DNA of 64,000 nucleotides from Candidatus Zhuqueibacterota bacterium (GCA_029262055.1 JAJDAD010000043.1:62001-126000), one strand, 5' to 3'. Numbered from the stretch's first letter, positions 43,740 to 52,578 are shown. Translations and numbers: made by a program. The notes: a model not told the origin generated them from the sequence alone.

Positions 43740-44267
43740 TTAAAGGATGACGAATTCTGCGCGACGGTTGCTGTCCCAGGCGCCGGGTATGTGTCGCAGG
43801 TCGATGGGGCGTTCCTTGCCGTAACTGATAATGGTAATGCGTCCTGAAGAGATGCCGAATGAGACCAGGTAGTTGCGCACGGCAATTGCGCGTCGCTCGC
43901 CAAGGGCCAGGTTGTATTCGACCGTGCCGCGTTCATCGCAGTGCCCTTCGACCCGGATATACTTTTCCGGGTAATCCTGCAACTGGCGCGCGTTGTCGGC
44001 GAGAACGGAGCGAGCCTCTTGCGACAGAGTTGATTTGTCAAAATCAAAGTAGACCGTGCCCAATTGTAGTGGTCTCTTTTTGGGAAGATCGGGGACGACC
44101 GGCTTCACCGGTTCCGGCGGCGCTTCCACGACCGGCGGCGGCGTTATCTCTGGCGGATCCGGAAACGGATTGCGTTCCGGGATAAGGTTTTCGTTGCCAC
44201 CGCCACAAGCAGCCAGTACCAGATAAGCAAATCCCAAAACAAGGAAAGTCAGGCGGGTGTTTTTCAT
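43740..44267 (-). CDS. pal: Peptidoglycan-associated lipoprotein Pal
   Basis: OmpA-type lipoprotein of 175 residues. The ATG at 44267 has AAGGAGAA upstream and gives a signal ending LAAC. A Pro-rich linker (PDPPEITPPPVVEAPPEPVK) leads to the OmpA domain: LGTVYFDFDKSTLSQEARSV, then VEGHCDERGTVEYNLALGERRA and ISYGKERP, with the peptidoglycan-binding Asp and Arg. It anchors the outer membrane to peptidoglycan and is the target of TolB. Part of the Tol-Pal operon. Confidence 0.95.
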   Translation of the reverse strand: MKNTRLTFLVLGFAYLVLAACGGGNENLIPERNPFPDPPEITPPPVVEAPPEPVKPVVPDLPKKRPLQLGTVYFDFDKSTLSQEARSVLADNARQLQDYPEKYIRVEGHCDERGTVEYNLALGERRAIAVRNYLVSFGISSGRITIISYGKERPIDLRHIPGAWDSNRRAEFVIL

Positions 44268-44447
44268 TTTGTCTTTCTCCTTCAGATACGAAATGCGGCC
44301 GAGTCGGTCAGCTATTTGAGTGCCATTCCTGAGACGTCGCAGCCACTGCCTGCCACCGGGAAACCGGAAAGTCATGGTGCAGTGCGAAACGCTTGATTCT
44401 ACTTTTCTGCACCGGTATTCGTTCCCGGCAAGATTTGCTGCGAAACT

Positions 44448-45761
44448 TCAGTTTATCAAAAGCGGCGACCAGGCCGGTAAGTAGTTACCTCCACCAGACG
44501 TGAGTTTCTTCTGGTCGCTGCCGTCCCAAAACATCGAGTAGAGTTCTTTGGCGCCGGTGCGCGTAGAACTGAAGATCAGCGAAAAGCCATTCGGCGACCA
44601 CGACGGGTCTTCGTTGCTGCTACTGCTGTCGGTCAGGCGTATTTGGTTTTCACCGGTCACATCGATGGTGTAAATGTCGAATCCGGAAGCAGTCCGGGAA
44701 ACGTAGGCGATTCTGTCTCCGCGCGGCGACCAGGTGGGGGAGTCATTGTAGCCGCCTTCGTAGGTCAACCGGCGCAAGTTAAGGCCGTCGGTGTCCATGA
44801 TGTAGAGCTGCGGCCCGCCGCTGCGGTCGGAGGTGAAGACCAGCTCGCGGTTTGAGGGCGACCATGAAGGCGAAGAATCGATGGCGCGATTGTAGGTCAG
44901 GCGCGTCAGTTTTTTCTTGCCAAGGTCGAGCAGGTAAATCTCCGCGTTACCATCCTTGCTGAGCGTGAGTGCCAGTTTTTTGCCGTCCGGTGACCAGGCC
45001 GGCGCGGAATTCAGGCCGTTTTCCGCGGATATTTTGTACGCTGTTCCCGTGCGCAAGTTTTTGATGTAGAGATTTGGGTTGTCGTCCTGAAACGACGTGT
45101 AGCAGATCTTGCTGCCGTCCGGCGACCAGTCCGGCGACAGGTTGATGCTCTTGTCCGAAGTGAGAATGGCCGGGTTCAGGCCGTCATAGTCCATCACCGC
45201 AATTTCTTTGCCGCCGCCGCGGGTTTCGTGTACGTAGGAGATCTTGGAGCGGGCGATACCGCGCTCCCCGGTCAGGCTGTAAACGATGTCATCGGCAATC
45301 CGGTGTGCCAGCGCGCGCGTCTCGCCGCCCGTCCCGCGATAATCGGATTTGATGATGGTGCGGCCGCTGGCGCGGTCAGCCAGGTGCGGCGTCAGAACCA
45401 GCGCCTGCCCCGACAGGGAGACGTTGCCGCTGAGCCAGGCAAGTGCCCGTCCCGGCACTGGCGCGGTGCCGTTGGAGCCCGGATTAGATGCAGTCGGGTT
45501 TCCGGTCTTCTGGTTCACTTTGAAGTAGCCGGACATCCACAAATCGTTGCTGACGATACTGGTCGTCAACTCGGCCGTCGCCCGTGCTTCAGGGTTGGCA
45601 GTTTCGGCCTGAAAGGAGTAGAGGTCGATTTCCATACGTTGAAATGTCTTGGCATAGACTTTCAGATAAACGTCGGTTTGGGCGACCAGGCTTGAGCTCA
45701 AGATCGGCAGCAAGGCCACGATGCGCAAGATCTTTTTCAGAATGTCGGTTTGCTTCTGCAA
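44448..45761 (-). CDS. tolB: Tol-Pal periplasmic protein TolB
   Basis: Protein of 437 residues with a signal peptide, an N-terminal domain (ELTTSIVSNDLWMSGYFKVN) and a C-terminal propeller of repeated blades such as NLSPDWSPDGSKICYTSF, APAWSPDGKKLALTLS, SPSWSPSNRELVFTSDRSG and DPSWSPNGFSLIFSSTR. It sits between Pal and the energised TolQRA complex. The gene begins two bases after tolA/tonB, so translation is coupled; a 180-bp gap precedes pal. Confidence 0.95.
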   Translation of the reverse strand: MQKQTDILKKILRIVALLPILSSSLVAQTDVYLKVYAKTFQRMEIDLYSFQAETANPEARATAELTTSIVSNDLWMSGYFKVNQKTGNPTASNPGSNGTAPVPGRALAWLSGNVSLSGQALVLTPHLADRASGRTIIKSDYRGTGGETRALAHRIADDIVYSLTGERGIARSKISYVHETRGGGKEIAVMDYDGLNPAILTSDKSINLSPDWSPDGSKICYTSFQDDNPNLYIKNLRTGTAYKISAENGLNSAPAWSPDGKKLALTLSKDGNAEIYLLDLGKKKLTRLTYNRAIDSSPSWSPSNRELVFTSDRSGGPQLYIMDTDGLNLRRLTYEGGYNDSPTWSPRGDRIAYVSRTASGFDIYTIDVTGENQIRLTDSSSSNEDPSWSPNGFSLIFSSTRTGAKELYSMFWDGSDQKKLTSGGGNYLPAWSPLLIN

Positions 45762-45763
45762 TC

Positions 45764-46399
45764 TTATCGTCCTTGTTCAAATTCGAAATGAACACCCAGT
45801 GCGGGTTCTGAAAAATCGAAAGGCAGCGGCGGCAACGGATTGGCCAGCGTCACCGCCCGCAGCGACGCCTGGTCAAACAGATAGTCGCCGGACCGGGTTT
45901 CGATGGCGATATCGGACAGTTGGCCGTTCCGTCTGATTCTGAAGTAGACGACGGTTTTCAGCGACAGGCCGCCGATGGACGAAACCGGAGGCTCCCAATT
46001 GCTTTGGATGCGGGAGCGCAGCAAAGCAAGATAGTAGGAAAATGGAAACTCTCTCGCATCGAGGCGGATATTTTTGCTGCCGACGGTCGCTTCGCCTTTG
46101 TCAGATTTTTTTGGCTCTTCCGGTTGTTTCTGCGGTCGCTGTTCCGGCTCCTCCTTGACGACCTTGGGTTTTTCAACTGTAACGCCTTCCAGCTTTTTGG
46201 GTTGAGGTTTCGGCTTCCGCAGCTTCGGCGCGACTTTTCTGACTTCCGGCGCCTTGAAGGAGACGGGTTTTAGCTCAACCAACTCCACGGGAATCACTGT
46301 GGGATATCCTTCGAACCTTTTCGGCCCAGGCCTGAAATAAAACAGGCCGACGAGGAGAATAACGTGAAGCGAAAAAGAGAATAGAACATTGCCGCGCAT
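45764..46399 (-). CDS. TolA/TonB-like energy transducer
   Basis: Protein of 211 residues: one N-terminal membrane helix (VLFSFSLHVILLVGLFYF), a Pro/Lys/Glu-rich stalk (about 40-115) and a C-terminal TonB-type domain (YYLALLRSRIQSNWEPPV, VVYFRIRRNGQLSDIAIETRSG, FDQASLRAVTLANPLPPLP). Its place between tolR and tolB means it fills the role of TolA; the terminal domain is of TonB_C type and might also serve receptors. It lies 14 bp after tolR. Confidence 0.9.
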   Translation of the reverse strand: MRGNVLFSFSLHVILLVGLFYFRPGPKRFEGYPTVIPVELVELKPVSFKAPEVRKVAPKLRKPKPQPKKLEGVTVEKPKVVKEEPEQRPQKQPEEPKKSDKGEATVGSKNIRLDAREFPFSYYLALLRSRIQSNWEPPVSSIGGLSLKTVVYFRIRRNGQLSDIAIETRSGDYLFDQASLRAVTLANPLPPLPFDFSEPALGVHFEFEQGR

Positions 46400-46413
46400 G
46401 AGAGCTTCAAAAT

Positions 46414-46812
46414 CTATTTTTGCCTGGGCTTGAGCACCAGACCTAGTTTACCGATGCCAAGTTCTTTAATAATATCCATCACCGAGATCACGTGCCCGTA
46501 GAACACCTCTTTGTCGCCTTGCAGCAGGATCGGTTGCAGCCTGTTTGAGGTCTTGCGCTTTTCCAAACGCTCGCGCAGAATTTGGAGAGAGATTTTTTCT
46601 TTCTGCCAAAACAGATCCCCGTTCTTGCTGACCGTCAGGACGATGGCCTTGCCGGGATCTATTTCTTTGGCGACGGTCTGCGGCAGGTCGACGGTCATGC
46701 CGGTACGCAGTAACGGCGCGGTGATCATGAACACGATGAGCAGCACGAGGGTGACGTCCACCAGGGAGGTCACGTTTATCTCCGAGAGGTTGCTGTATTT
46801 AGCGGACTTCAT
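46414..46812 (-). CDS. tolR: Biopolymer transport protein TolR/ExbD
   Basis: Protein of 132 residues with one membrane helix (LVDVTLVLLIVFMITAPLL) that carries the conserved proton-conducting Asp in the NVTSLVDV segment, followed by the periplasmic ExbD/TolR domain (ILLQGDKEVFYGHVISVMDIIKELGIGKLGLV). The ATG at 46812 is preferred; a TTG at 46830 would add six residues. It overlaps tolQ by 14 bp. Forms the proton-driven motor with TolQ. Confidence 0.93.
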   Translation of the reverse strand: MKSAKYSNLSEINVTSLVDVTLVLLIVFMITAPLLRTGMTVDLPQTVAKEIDPGKAIVLTVSKNGDLFWQKEKISLQILRERLEKRKTSNRLQPILLQGDKEVFYGHVISVMDIIKELGIGKLGLVLKPRQK

Positions 46813-47560
46813 GTGGCTCTTTACGGGCAAATGCCTCGATCAGGTTCGAGTAAAATATTTCAAGTTCAGAGCTCAGGCGCTTTATTTTACTGACAAAATA
46901 GTTGTAAGCCATCACCGCGGGGATCGCCGCTCCCAGTCCCGCGACCGTGGTGATCAGGGCCTCGGCGATGCCGGGCGCAACCACACTCAGATCCGCTGAG
47001 CCGGTAAACCCGATGGACAGGAAGGCGCTCATGACGCCCCAGACCGTGCCGAACAACCCGAAAAACGGGCTAACACTGCCGGCTGTCGCCAGAAAACTGA
47101 GGTGCCGCTCAAGGTTCAGGACCTCTCTGCTCGCCACCGCATCAAAGACCCGCACCAGGTCGTCCGGTGAGTGGCCTCTTCCGTCCGCCGGTACGGTTTG
47201 TGTTGGCTGGCCAAAGTCATCGGCCTCGCCTTCAGGCCCGCGGTTCAGCAACCAGTACGCTTCCTTGAAGACGGCCGCAAAGGGATTCTGGGGTGATTGC
47301 CTGCTGGCCTGATAGATCTCGCGCACGGATCTGCGCTGTTTGAACAGTTGCATGAATTTGTCGCTGTCCCGATTGAGCTTGCGGAAGACGCGCAGCTTAT
47401 CCACAATAATTCCCCAGGAAATTACCGAGAAGAGCAACAGAATGGCCAGGACAATCTTGGCCACCAGCCCCGCGTTGAAAATTAAGTCTAACGGGTTACG
47501 CGAAAGGAACTGCTGGGCAACGACGATGGTGGTGCTAACGATGGTGAGAAGAAATGCCAT
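46799..47560 (-). CDS. tolQ: Biopolymer transport protein TolQ/ExbB
   Basis: Protein of 253 residues with three membrane helices: the first near 25-48 (GLVAKIVLAILLLFSVISWG), the others around LSFLATAGSVSPFFGLFGTVWGVM and GIAEALITTVAGLGAAIPAVMAYNYF, which are the signature segments of the MotA/TolQ/ExbB family. AAGGAGAG stands just before the ATG. First gene of the Tol-Pal operon, behind a promoter-like sequence at 47604-47634. Confidence 0.95.
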   Translation of the reverse strand: MAFLLTIVSTTIVVAQQFLSRNPLDLIFNAGLVAKIVLAILLLFSVISWGIIVDKLRVFRKLNRDSDKFMQLFKQRRSVREIYQASRQSPQNPFAAVFKEAYWLLNRGPEGEADDFGQPTQTVPADGRGHSPDDLVRVFDAVASREVLNLERHLSFLATAGSVSPFFGLFGTVWGVMSAFLSIGFTGSADLSVVAPGIAEALITTVAGLGAAIPAVMAYNYFVSKIKRLSSELEIFYSNLIEAFARKEPHEVR

Positions 47561-47603
47561 GAACTCTCCTTGCAGGCATGGACCGGATCCGAAAATATCA
47601 GGT

Positions 47604-47634
47604 ATTATACTTAAGATTGACTGTGAATGTTCAA
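47604..47634 (-). promoter_or_regulatory. Candidate sigma-70 promoter of the Tol-Pal operon
   Basis: On the minus strand a perfect TATAAT (plus strand 47604-47609) follows TTGAAC (47629-47634) at 19 bases, slightly long. It lies about 45-75 bases upstream of the tolQ start. Confidence 0.45.
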
Positions 47635-47848
47635 ATTGGCTGCAACGCAGAAAGATATCTTACCGGCGGTAGAAAAGCAAGGCAAAAGTGTTTCCTGTAC
47701 GTGCAGTGTAAGCTTTTGATAATATGGAGATAGGGCCATGACCGTATCCGGGGCGATTTGTTGTTACGGCATGCTTTGCAGGTGGTCGAACGAGGGTACG
47801 CTGCGCATGGCATGGGCGGGCGTTACAGCCTGGCGACCGCAGCCGGGT

Positions 47849-48040
47849 TTATGGTTTGTTGCTGTTAAAAAGAGCCTCCGCCAGTTCTTTCACTTCGCGT
47901 GCCCGCACCCAGGCGTTTTCTTCCGGGTCCCACACCAGGTCCGTGGGCGCAAACACGCCATGATTGAACAGGCTTCTCAGCTTATGCATTGTGATAGGTC
48001 CGATACGGTTTTCCTGGATTTTAATAATGATGTCCTCCAT
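47849..48040 (-). CDS. Small GYF_2 (DUF4339-like) domain protein
   Basis: Protein of 63 residues made of a single GYF_2-like unit: IIIKIQENRIGPITMHKLRS, then HGVFAPTDLVWDPEENAWVRA. GYF-type folds bind proline-rich peptides in eukaryotes; bacterial GYF_2 domains usually sit at the cytoplasmic end of membrane proteins. It follows the GYF_2-MinD fusion by about 100 bp on the same strand and resembles that protein's N-terminus, so it may arise from duplication and act as a competitor or partner. GGAG-like signal is weak. Confidence 0.7.
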   Translation of the reverse strand: MEDIIIKIQENRIGPITMHKLRSLFNHGVFAPTDLVWDPEENAWVRAREVKELAEALFNSNKP

Positions 48041-48139
48041 GACGACTCCCCGTTGTCTGTCGCGGTTGCAGGTCTGTTAGGCAAAGATCAGTAAGTGCGG
48101 GTTCTGCGCGCAATGGAGCTCCCGCCGGGCAAATGTCGG

Positions 48140-49462
48140 TCAGGCAGGGCGGTCCGCGAACTGTGCCGCGCTCCCTTCCCTTATGACGGGTTCCAGGTGG
48201 CGCACCCGGCAGGGATGCCCGCCCTCTTCAAATTCGCAATCCCCCCAGTAGAAGCAGTGCACCGAGCAAATCTGAGAATCATCCAGGACTTTGGACTGCG
48301 GGTACTCTGCTCCTGAATCTTGCAGCGATTTGCGCCATTGCCGGCGTTCAACAATTTCCTTCAGACCTTTTTTGCCAAGCCAGTTTACACGCAGCAAGGT
48401 TGACAAGTCCCGGGATGCTTTTGATTTGGGTGCGTGCAGCAGAAAGGGGCGCATCTGCTTGACGGCTTCGACCACATTCGGATCATACGAGATATAGCCG
48501 AGCCGCTCAACTTCTATGCTGAGCAGCTCCCGCGCGGCAGCCTGGATGGCCAGGCTCTCCTTCAGTTCCTGGCGTTCGCGTACCATGTTCAGAATCAGTT
48601 TCGGTCTGAAGTTGCTCAGCGTTTCCACAAAGATTGCGTGCGCCTGCTCATTTTGGGTTTTGACTTCGGCCAACATATCCGACACCGGGCTGGCCACCTT
48701 TCCGGGCCGGTTGAAGTCACTCCGTCGCAGGACGGCGAGTGCGTCAGGGAAGTTCTTCAGCCGGCGCCCAAGCTCACGCAGCAGGCTGACTTTGATAAAC
48801 CCGAAGGCTTCATGGACAGAGGTGGGTTCCGGCGTCATGACGATGATTTTTTCGTCGGCGAGCAGGAAAAAATCGAGAATGTTGTAGTTTGAACCTGCCC
48901 CAAGATCCAGAATGATGGAGTCGGCGCGGAGCTTCTTGAGCTCCCGCAGCAAGCGTTGCTTTTGAAAGTACTTCTGGTTGGCGATGCCGAGCGTGCCACA
49001 TGCGCCGCTGATCAGGTTGAGGTTTTCAACCGGTGTCGGCAAAAGAATGTCTTCCAGGCAGTCCACTTTAAGCGTGTAGAAATCGAAAAATGTCGATTCG
49101 GGTTCGAGGATGCCCAGGCAGGTGTGCAGGTTGGCGCCGCCGAAGTCGGCATCGACCAATGTCACGAATTGCCCGGCCGAGGCCAGTCCGATGCCGAGGG
49201 AGCCGGAGAGAATCGTCTTACCGACTCCGCCCTTGCCACCCGCAATAGCAAAAATCGTTGGATGGGAACCGTGCTGTCCCTGCACCTCTCTGAATAACCC
49301 TTGCAGTTCGCTCGCGTATTGCGCCTCCACCCATTCATTCAGCTCTTCACTCCAGACTGTGTCTTCTTCGGCAAAACTGCCCTCCCTGATCAGTCTGCGG
49401 AGTTCCGGCAGTGCAACGGGACCAAACTCTTTGTCATCCACCTTGATGAAAAAACTGTCCAT
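48140..49462 (-). CDS. GYF_2 domain fused to a MinD/FlhG-type ATPase, Cys cluster
   Basis: Protein of 440 residues. Residues 1-58 are a GYF_2-like domain (FGPVALPELRRLIREGSFAE, DTVWSEELNEWVEA). From about 66 a MinD/ParA-family P-loop ATPase follows: GGKGGVGKT with the deviant Walker A Lys, VDADFGGANLHTCLG (A'), and ILDLGAGSNYNILDFFLLAD (B), nearest in feel to FlhG/MinD. The C-terminal 60 residues carry C399, C403, C409 and C418 (C-x3-C-x5-C-x8-C), a possible metal or Fe-S site. It likely makes nucleotide-dependent dimers that position something at the membrane or pole. No flagellar or division genes are adjacent; the Tol-Pal operon lies downstream. Confidence 0.85.
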   Translation of the reverse strand: MDSFFIKVDDKEFGPVALPELRRLIREGSFAEEDTVWSEELNEWVEAQYASELQGLFREVQGQHGSHPTIFAIAGGKGGVGKTILSGSLGIGLASAGQFVTLVDADFGGANLHTCLGILEPESTFFDFYTLKVDCLEDILLPTPVENLNLISGACGTLGIANQKYFQKQRLLRELKKLRADSIILDLGAGSNYNILDFFLLADEKIIVMTPEPTSVHEAFGFIKVSLLRELGRRLKNFPDALAVLRRSDFNRPGKVASPVSDMLAEVKTQNEQAHAIFVETLSNFRPKLILNMVRERQELKESLAIQAAARELLSIEVERLGYISYDPNVVEAVKQMRPFLLHAPKSKASRDLSTLLRVNWLGKKGLKEIVERRQWRKSLQDSGAEYPQSKVLDDSQICSVHCFYWGDCEFEEGGHPCRVRHLEPVIREGSAAQFADRPA

Positions 49463-49595
49463 CCTTGCGTCCTTGTTTTAGTTCCTTTTGATCACACGTC
49501 GTGCCCGGAAGACTCCTGCAGGTGCGAAATCAAGACGGAAAAGGGCAGGGAAAGGTCGATACCTTGTTGCGATTTCAGGAGTTTAGCGAAGAGCC

Positions 49596-49624
49596 AATAT
49601 AGTGCTTTGATCATGTAGAGTCAA
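49596..49624 (-). promoter_or_regulatory. Sigma-70-type promoter for the GYF_2-MinD gene
   Basis: On the minus strand TTGACT (49619-49624) and TATATT (49596-49601) are 17 bases apart. The predicted start near 49589 leaves a leader of about 127 bases before the ATG at 49462. Confidence 0.5.
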
Positions 49625-50053
49625 GACTTGAAGCCGTGTTACCAAATTTTGAAAAGAGTATAAATTCCGCAACTTGCGCCCGTGCGCTTGTTTTTTGCTG
49701 ATTTGTGTGCTATATTTGAACCAGGAACAAGCAACATGATTTGCCACAGGTGAATTAAATCCTCTAAGTTGGCCTTTACGCAATAACATCGGGCCGGCTG
49801 AAGAATTCTATTCAATTTTACTCAAAACGTAACACCACTCGTCATGGTATTTCGAGCAGGCTGGATGTTGCCGCCATTCAATCCTGGTGAAATCCGGATA
49901 GCGGGCTCTCGGAGGATTCTGAAGCTACCGTTTGTTTTGCGGGCCTTGGGCAATCGCCAGGAACCTCTCTTTTCCACCGTCTGTCCTGAAGTATGGTACA
50001 AAAATCCCCGAGCGCTGTCGATACTTTCAGGGCTGGGCAGCCAAAATAGATGA

Positions 50054-50075
50054 GCGCCAGGGAGAGTCCTGGCGC
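50054..50075. promoter_or_regulatory. Perfect inverted repeat upstream of the sigma-54 promoter
   Basis: GCGCCAGG-GAGAGT-CCTGGCGC: eight-base arms around six bases, ending 12 bases before the -24 element of the mltD-like gene. It could be a binding site for a dimeric regulator or a terminator-like stem; there is no T tract. Confidence 0.45.
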
Positions 50076-50087
50076 AGTTGGACTGAG

Positions 50088-50104
50088 CTGGAATGGTATT
50101 TGCA
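50088..50104 (+). promoter_or_regulatory. Sigma-54 (RpoN) -24/-12 promoter
   Basis: CTGGAATGGTATTTGCA has GG (50090-50091) and GC (50102-50103) ten bases apart, with CTGG and TTTGCA as in the consensus; AA replaces CA after CTGG. The predicted start near 50115 lies about 40 bases before the ATG at 50156. Confidence 0.6.
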
Positions 50105-50155
50105 AATTTTTTGTATCAATTATTAAGGACAAGCAATAAAACTACGGGTTTGGTA

Positions 50156-52354
50156 ATGTTTTTACGCTACTTAGCTTTTTCATCACTTATGTTCAGCGTG
50201 TTGTGTTGTGTCGATGCAGGTGTCGCCGAAACTAACAGTCGCGCGAGCAAGCTCTTCCCGTTGCCTGCGGCACTCAAACCTAATGTAGACTTTTGGAAGA
50301 ACGTCTATGCCGTATATTCCGAACGCGAAGTCATCATTCACGATTCGCGCGACATGCAGAGAGTCTACGAAGTTGTCAATCTCGACTCGCTGGTCAAGGG
50401 AGCGAAGGTCAGCAACCGGATTGCGTGGAAGAAAGTAGAGCAGGTAAAGAAAGGCTATGCCAGAGTTTTGATGAAATTTTCCCGAATGGGCAAAGTGGAC
50501 CCGAAGAAGCTCAAGGGCAAGGAAAAACGTGTCGCTCAGTTGTTTGCCCCCAAAACCACTTCCAGGCAGTTTCGCGCCGCATCCAAAAGGATTCGTGGCC
50601 AAAGCGGCTTGAAAGAGCGCTTCCGGCGTGGGCTGGTGCGGTCAGGAAGATACCTGGTAGAGATGCGGGAGATATTCCGGGAGGAAGGCGTGCCGGTTGA
50701 GCTTTGCATGCTACCGCATTGCGAATCCTCCTTCAATTATAATGCTTACTCAAAAGTCGGGGCTGCGGGCTTGTGGCAGTTTACGCGCTCCACCGGCCGC
50801 CACTTCATGACGGTAAACTACAGCATCGATGAACGGCTGGATCCGATTATAGCAACCCGATCGGCCGCAAGACTTTTAAAAGAGAATTACAATGCGCTTG
50901 GGGTCTGGCCTCTGGCAATCACCGCCTACAATCATGGCCGCAACGGCATGAAGCGCGCGAAGCGCAAGTTCGGCACCGACATCGCCAAGATCGTCCACAA
51001 TTACAAGAGCCGAAGTTTCGGGTTCGCCTCCCGCAACTTCTACTCGGAATTTCTGGCAGCGTTGGAAGTAGCCAGCAACTACGAATTGTATTTTGGCTAC
51101 ATAGAGTTTGACCGTCCGCAACGCTATGTGGAATTTCAACTTCCGCATTACCTGGCGCTGAAGACGGCCCTGGACAAATTTGATGTGAGCGTGGAGGAGT
51201 TCAAGCGTTTTAATCCCGCCTTGCGCAGTCCGGTTCTGAAATCCAAAAGGCGAATTCCCAAAGGCTACCGTGTCCGCATTCCCCACAGCGACAATGTGGA
51301 TCCGAAAGCGGTCTACGCCACAATTTCTTCGAAGTTTAAGTATGATAAACAGGTGACACCCGACTGGCATCGGGTGCATGCCGGCGAGACGCTTAGCAGG
51401 ATCGCCCGGCGTTATCGTGTTTCGGTCCGGGAGCTTATGGCGCTCAATAATATCCGCAATGCGCACAAGATATTTGTTGGACAAAACCTGCAGGTTCCGA
51501 CCGGACGCGGCGCCACAAGTTCAGTTGTTGTTAGCACTGCCATGTCATCACCGGGGAAAGAAACACAACTGGCCGAAGCCGACATCACTCCGAAGGCCGC
51601 CGGCGTGCTGGATGCACCACAAGTCGTCAGGGTGAACCCGCAAAGGCCAAAACGTAGCGACAAAAACAGATCGGCGCCCGTGCGCGACAAGCCGGTGTAC
51701 GTACCGGCCAAAGCGTCTGCAGGAAAGCCCGCTGCCGGTAAGAAACAGGAACTTCTGCGTCAGGTCGCGGTGCGCAGGCTGGAATCCAACACCGAGTCCC
51801 TCGAAGATGTGATGCAGATGGCTCTGCCGGGTCACTTTGTCGAGATGACAAAAGAGATGAGGGTGCGGGTCGTTCAGGAGCCCAATCTGGAACTGGTTCA
51901 ATATTCATTCCGGGAGATCGCTCCCCCACAGAACGGACAAGTCGGAATCGAGCCGGATGAAACACTGGGCCATCTTGCCGACTGGCTAAACGTTGAGACC
52001 TACAAGCTCAGGCGTATCAATCATATTGGCGCCGGGTCCTCGATTCAGATCGGGCAGCAGATCTGGCTATCTTTTGAGAACGTTACACCGGAAGAGTTCC
52101 ACCGTCGGCGGGTTGAGTATCACGAAGGGATAGAGGAGGATTTTTATCAGAATTTTGCCATCCAGGGTGAACGGCTTTACAGAGTAAGGCCCGGTGATAA
52201 CATTTGGCTTATTTGCAATCGAAATTTCGAATTACCACACTGGTTGGTCCGGAAGTACAATTCCGACCGGGAGCTCTCAAACCTGGTGGCCGGCAAGGAA
52301 CTCGTGATTCCAATCGTGGAGGCCAGGTTTCCGCAAGAGACTTTGCCCAACTAG
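50156..52354 (+). CDS. MltD-like lytic transglycosylase with LysM domains
   Basis: Exported protein of about 732 residues from the ATG at 50156, which begins a signal peptide (MFLRYLAFSSLMFSVLCCVD). An earlier ATG at 50093 would overlap the promoter. The transglycosylase domain (about residues 175-330) has LPHCESSFNYNAYSKVGAAG with the catalytic Glu, GLWQFTRSTGR and ITAYNHGRNGMKRA. A clear LysM repeat follows (VHAGETLSRIARRYRVSV), then two more LysM-like units near residues 610-660 and 680-730 (YRVRPGDNIWLICNRN). It cleaves peptidoglycan without water, as MltD does; this copy has a long unstructured Pro/Lys/Ala linker. Confidence 0.9.
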   Translation: MFLRYLAFSSLMFSVLCCVDAGVAETNSRASKLFPLPAALKPNVDFWKNVYAVYSEREVIIHDSRDMQRVYEVVNLDSLVKGAKVSNRIAWKKVEQVKKGYARVLMKFSRMGKVDPKKLKGKEKRVAQLFAPKTTSRQFRAASKRIRGQSGLKERFRRGLVRSGRYLVEMREIFREEGVPVELCMLPHCESSFNYNAYSKVGAAGLWQFTRSTGRHFMTVNYSIDERLDPIIATRSAARLLKENYNALGVWPLAITAYNHGRNGMKRAKRKFGTDIAKIVHNYKSRSFGFASRNFYSEFLAALEVASNYELYFGYIEFDRPQRYVEFQLPHYLALKTALDKFDVSVEEFKRFNPALRSPVLKSKRRIPKGYRVRIPHSDNVDPKAVYATISSKFKYDKQVTPDWHRVHAGETLSRIARRYRVSVRELMALNNIRNAHKIFVGQNLQVPTGRGATSSVVVSTAMSSPGKETQLAEADITPKAAGVLDAPQVVRVNPQRPKRSDKNRSAPVRDKPVYVPAKASAGKPAAGKKQELLRQVAVRRLESNTESLEDVMQMALPGHFVEMTKEMRVRVVQEPNLELVQYSFREIAPPQNGQVGIEPDETLGHLADWLNVETYKLRRINHIGAGSSIQIGQQIWLSFENVTPEEFHRRRVEYHEGIEEDFYQNFAIQGERLYRVRPGDNIWLICNRNFELPHWLVRKYNSDRELSNLVAGKELVIPIVEARFPQETLPN

Positions 52355-52578
52355 GGTCGGTAGGGCTTCATACTTCACAGCTTTTTCTCGCTAAATCTAT
52401 CTTCTGAAGTTTGGGGCGTGTGAGGGTTCGGATCTGATTCACTGCGCCTAGTGTCAGGTCAAACCCGCCCGGTGACGGCAATCCCCTGTGGTAGCACCAA
52501 CCTCCGGCAACAAATAAAGTACGAACCTAAGTCACCCTTTTTTTCATCATGAATTCACAATCTAAGCCAGAGGAACGC

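Larger units (their letters stand above)
49463..50155. other. Divergent region between MinD fusion and mltD-like gene
   Basis: About 690 bp without a recognisable gene. It contains a sigma-70-type promoter for the MinD fusion (49596-49624), an inverted repeat at 50054-50075 and a sigma-54-type promoter for the transglycosylase (50088-50104). The middle 400 bases show nothing recognisable. Confidence 0.6.
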
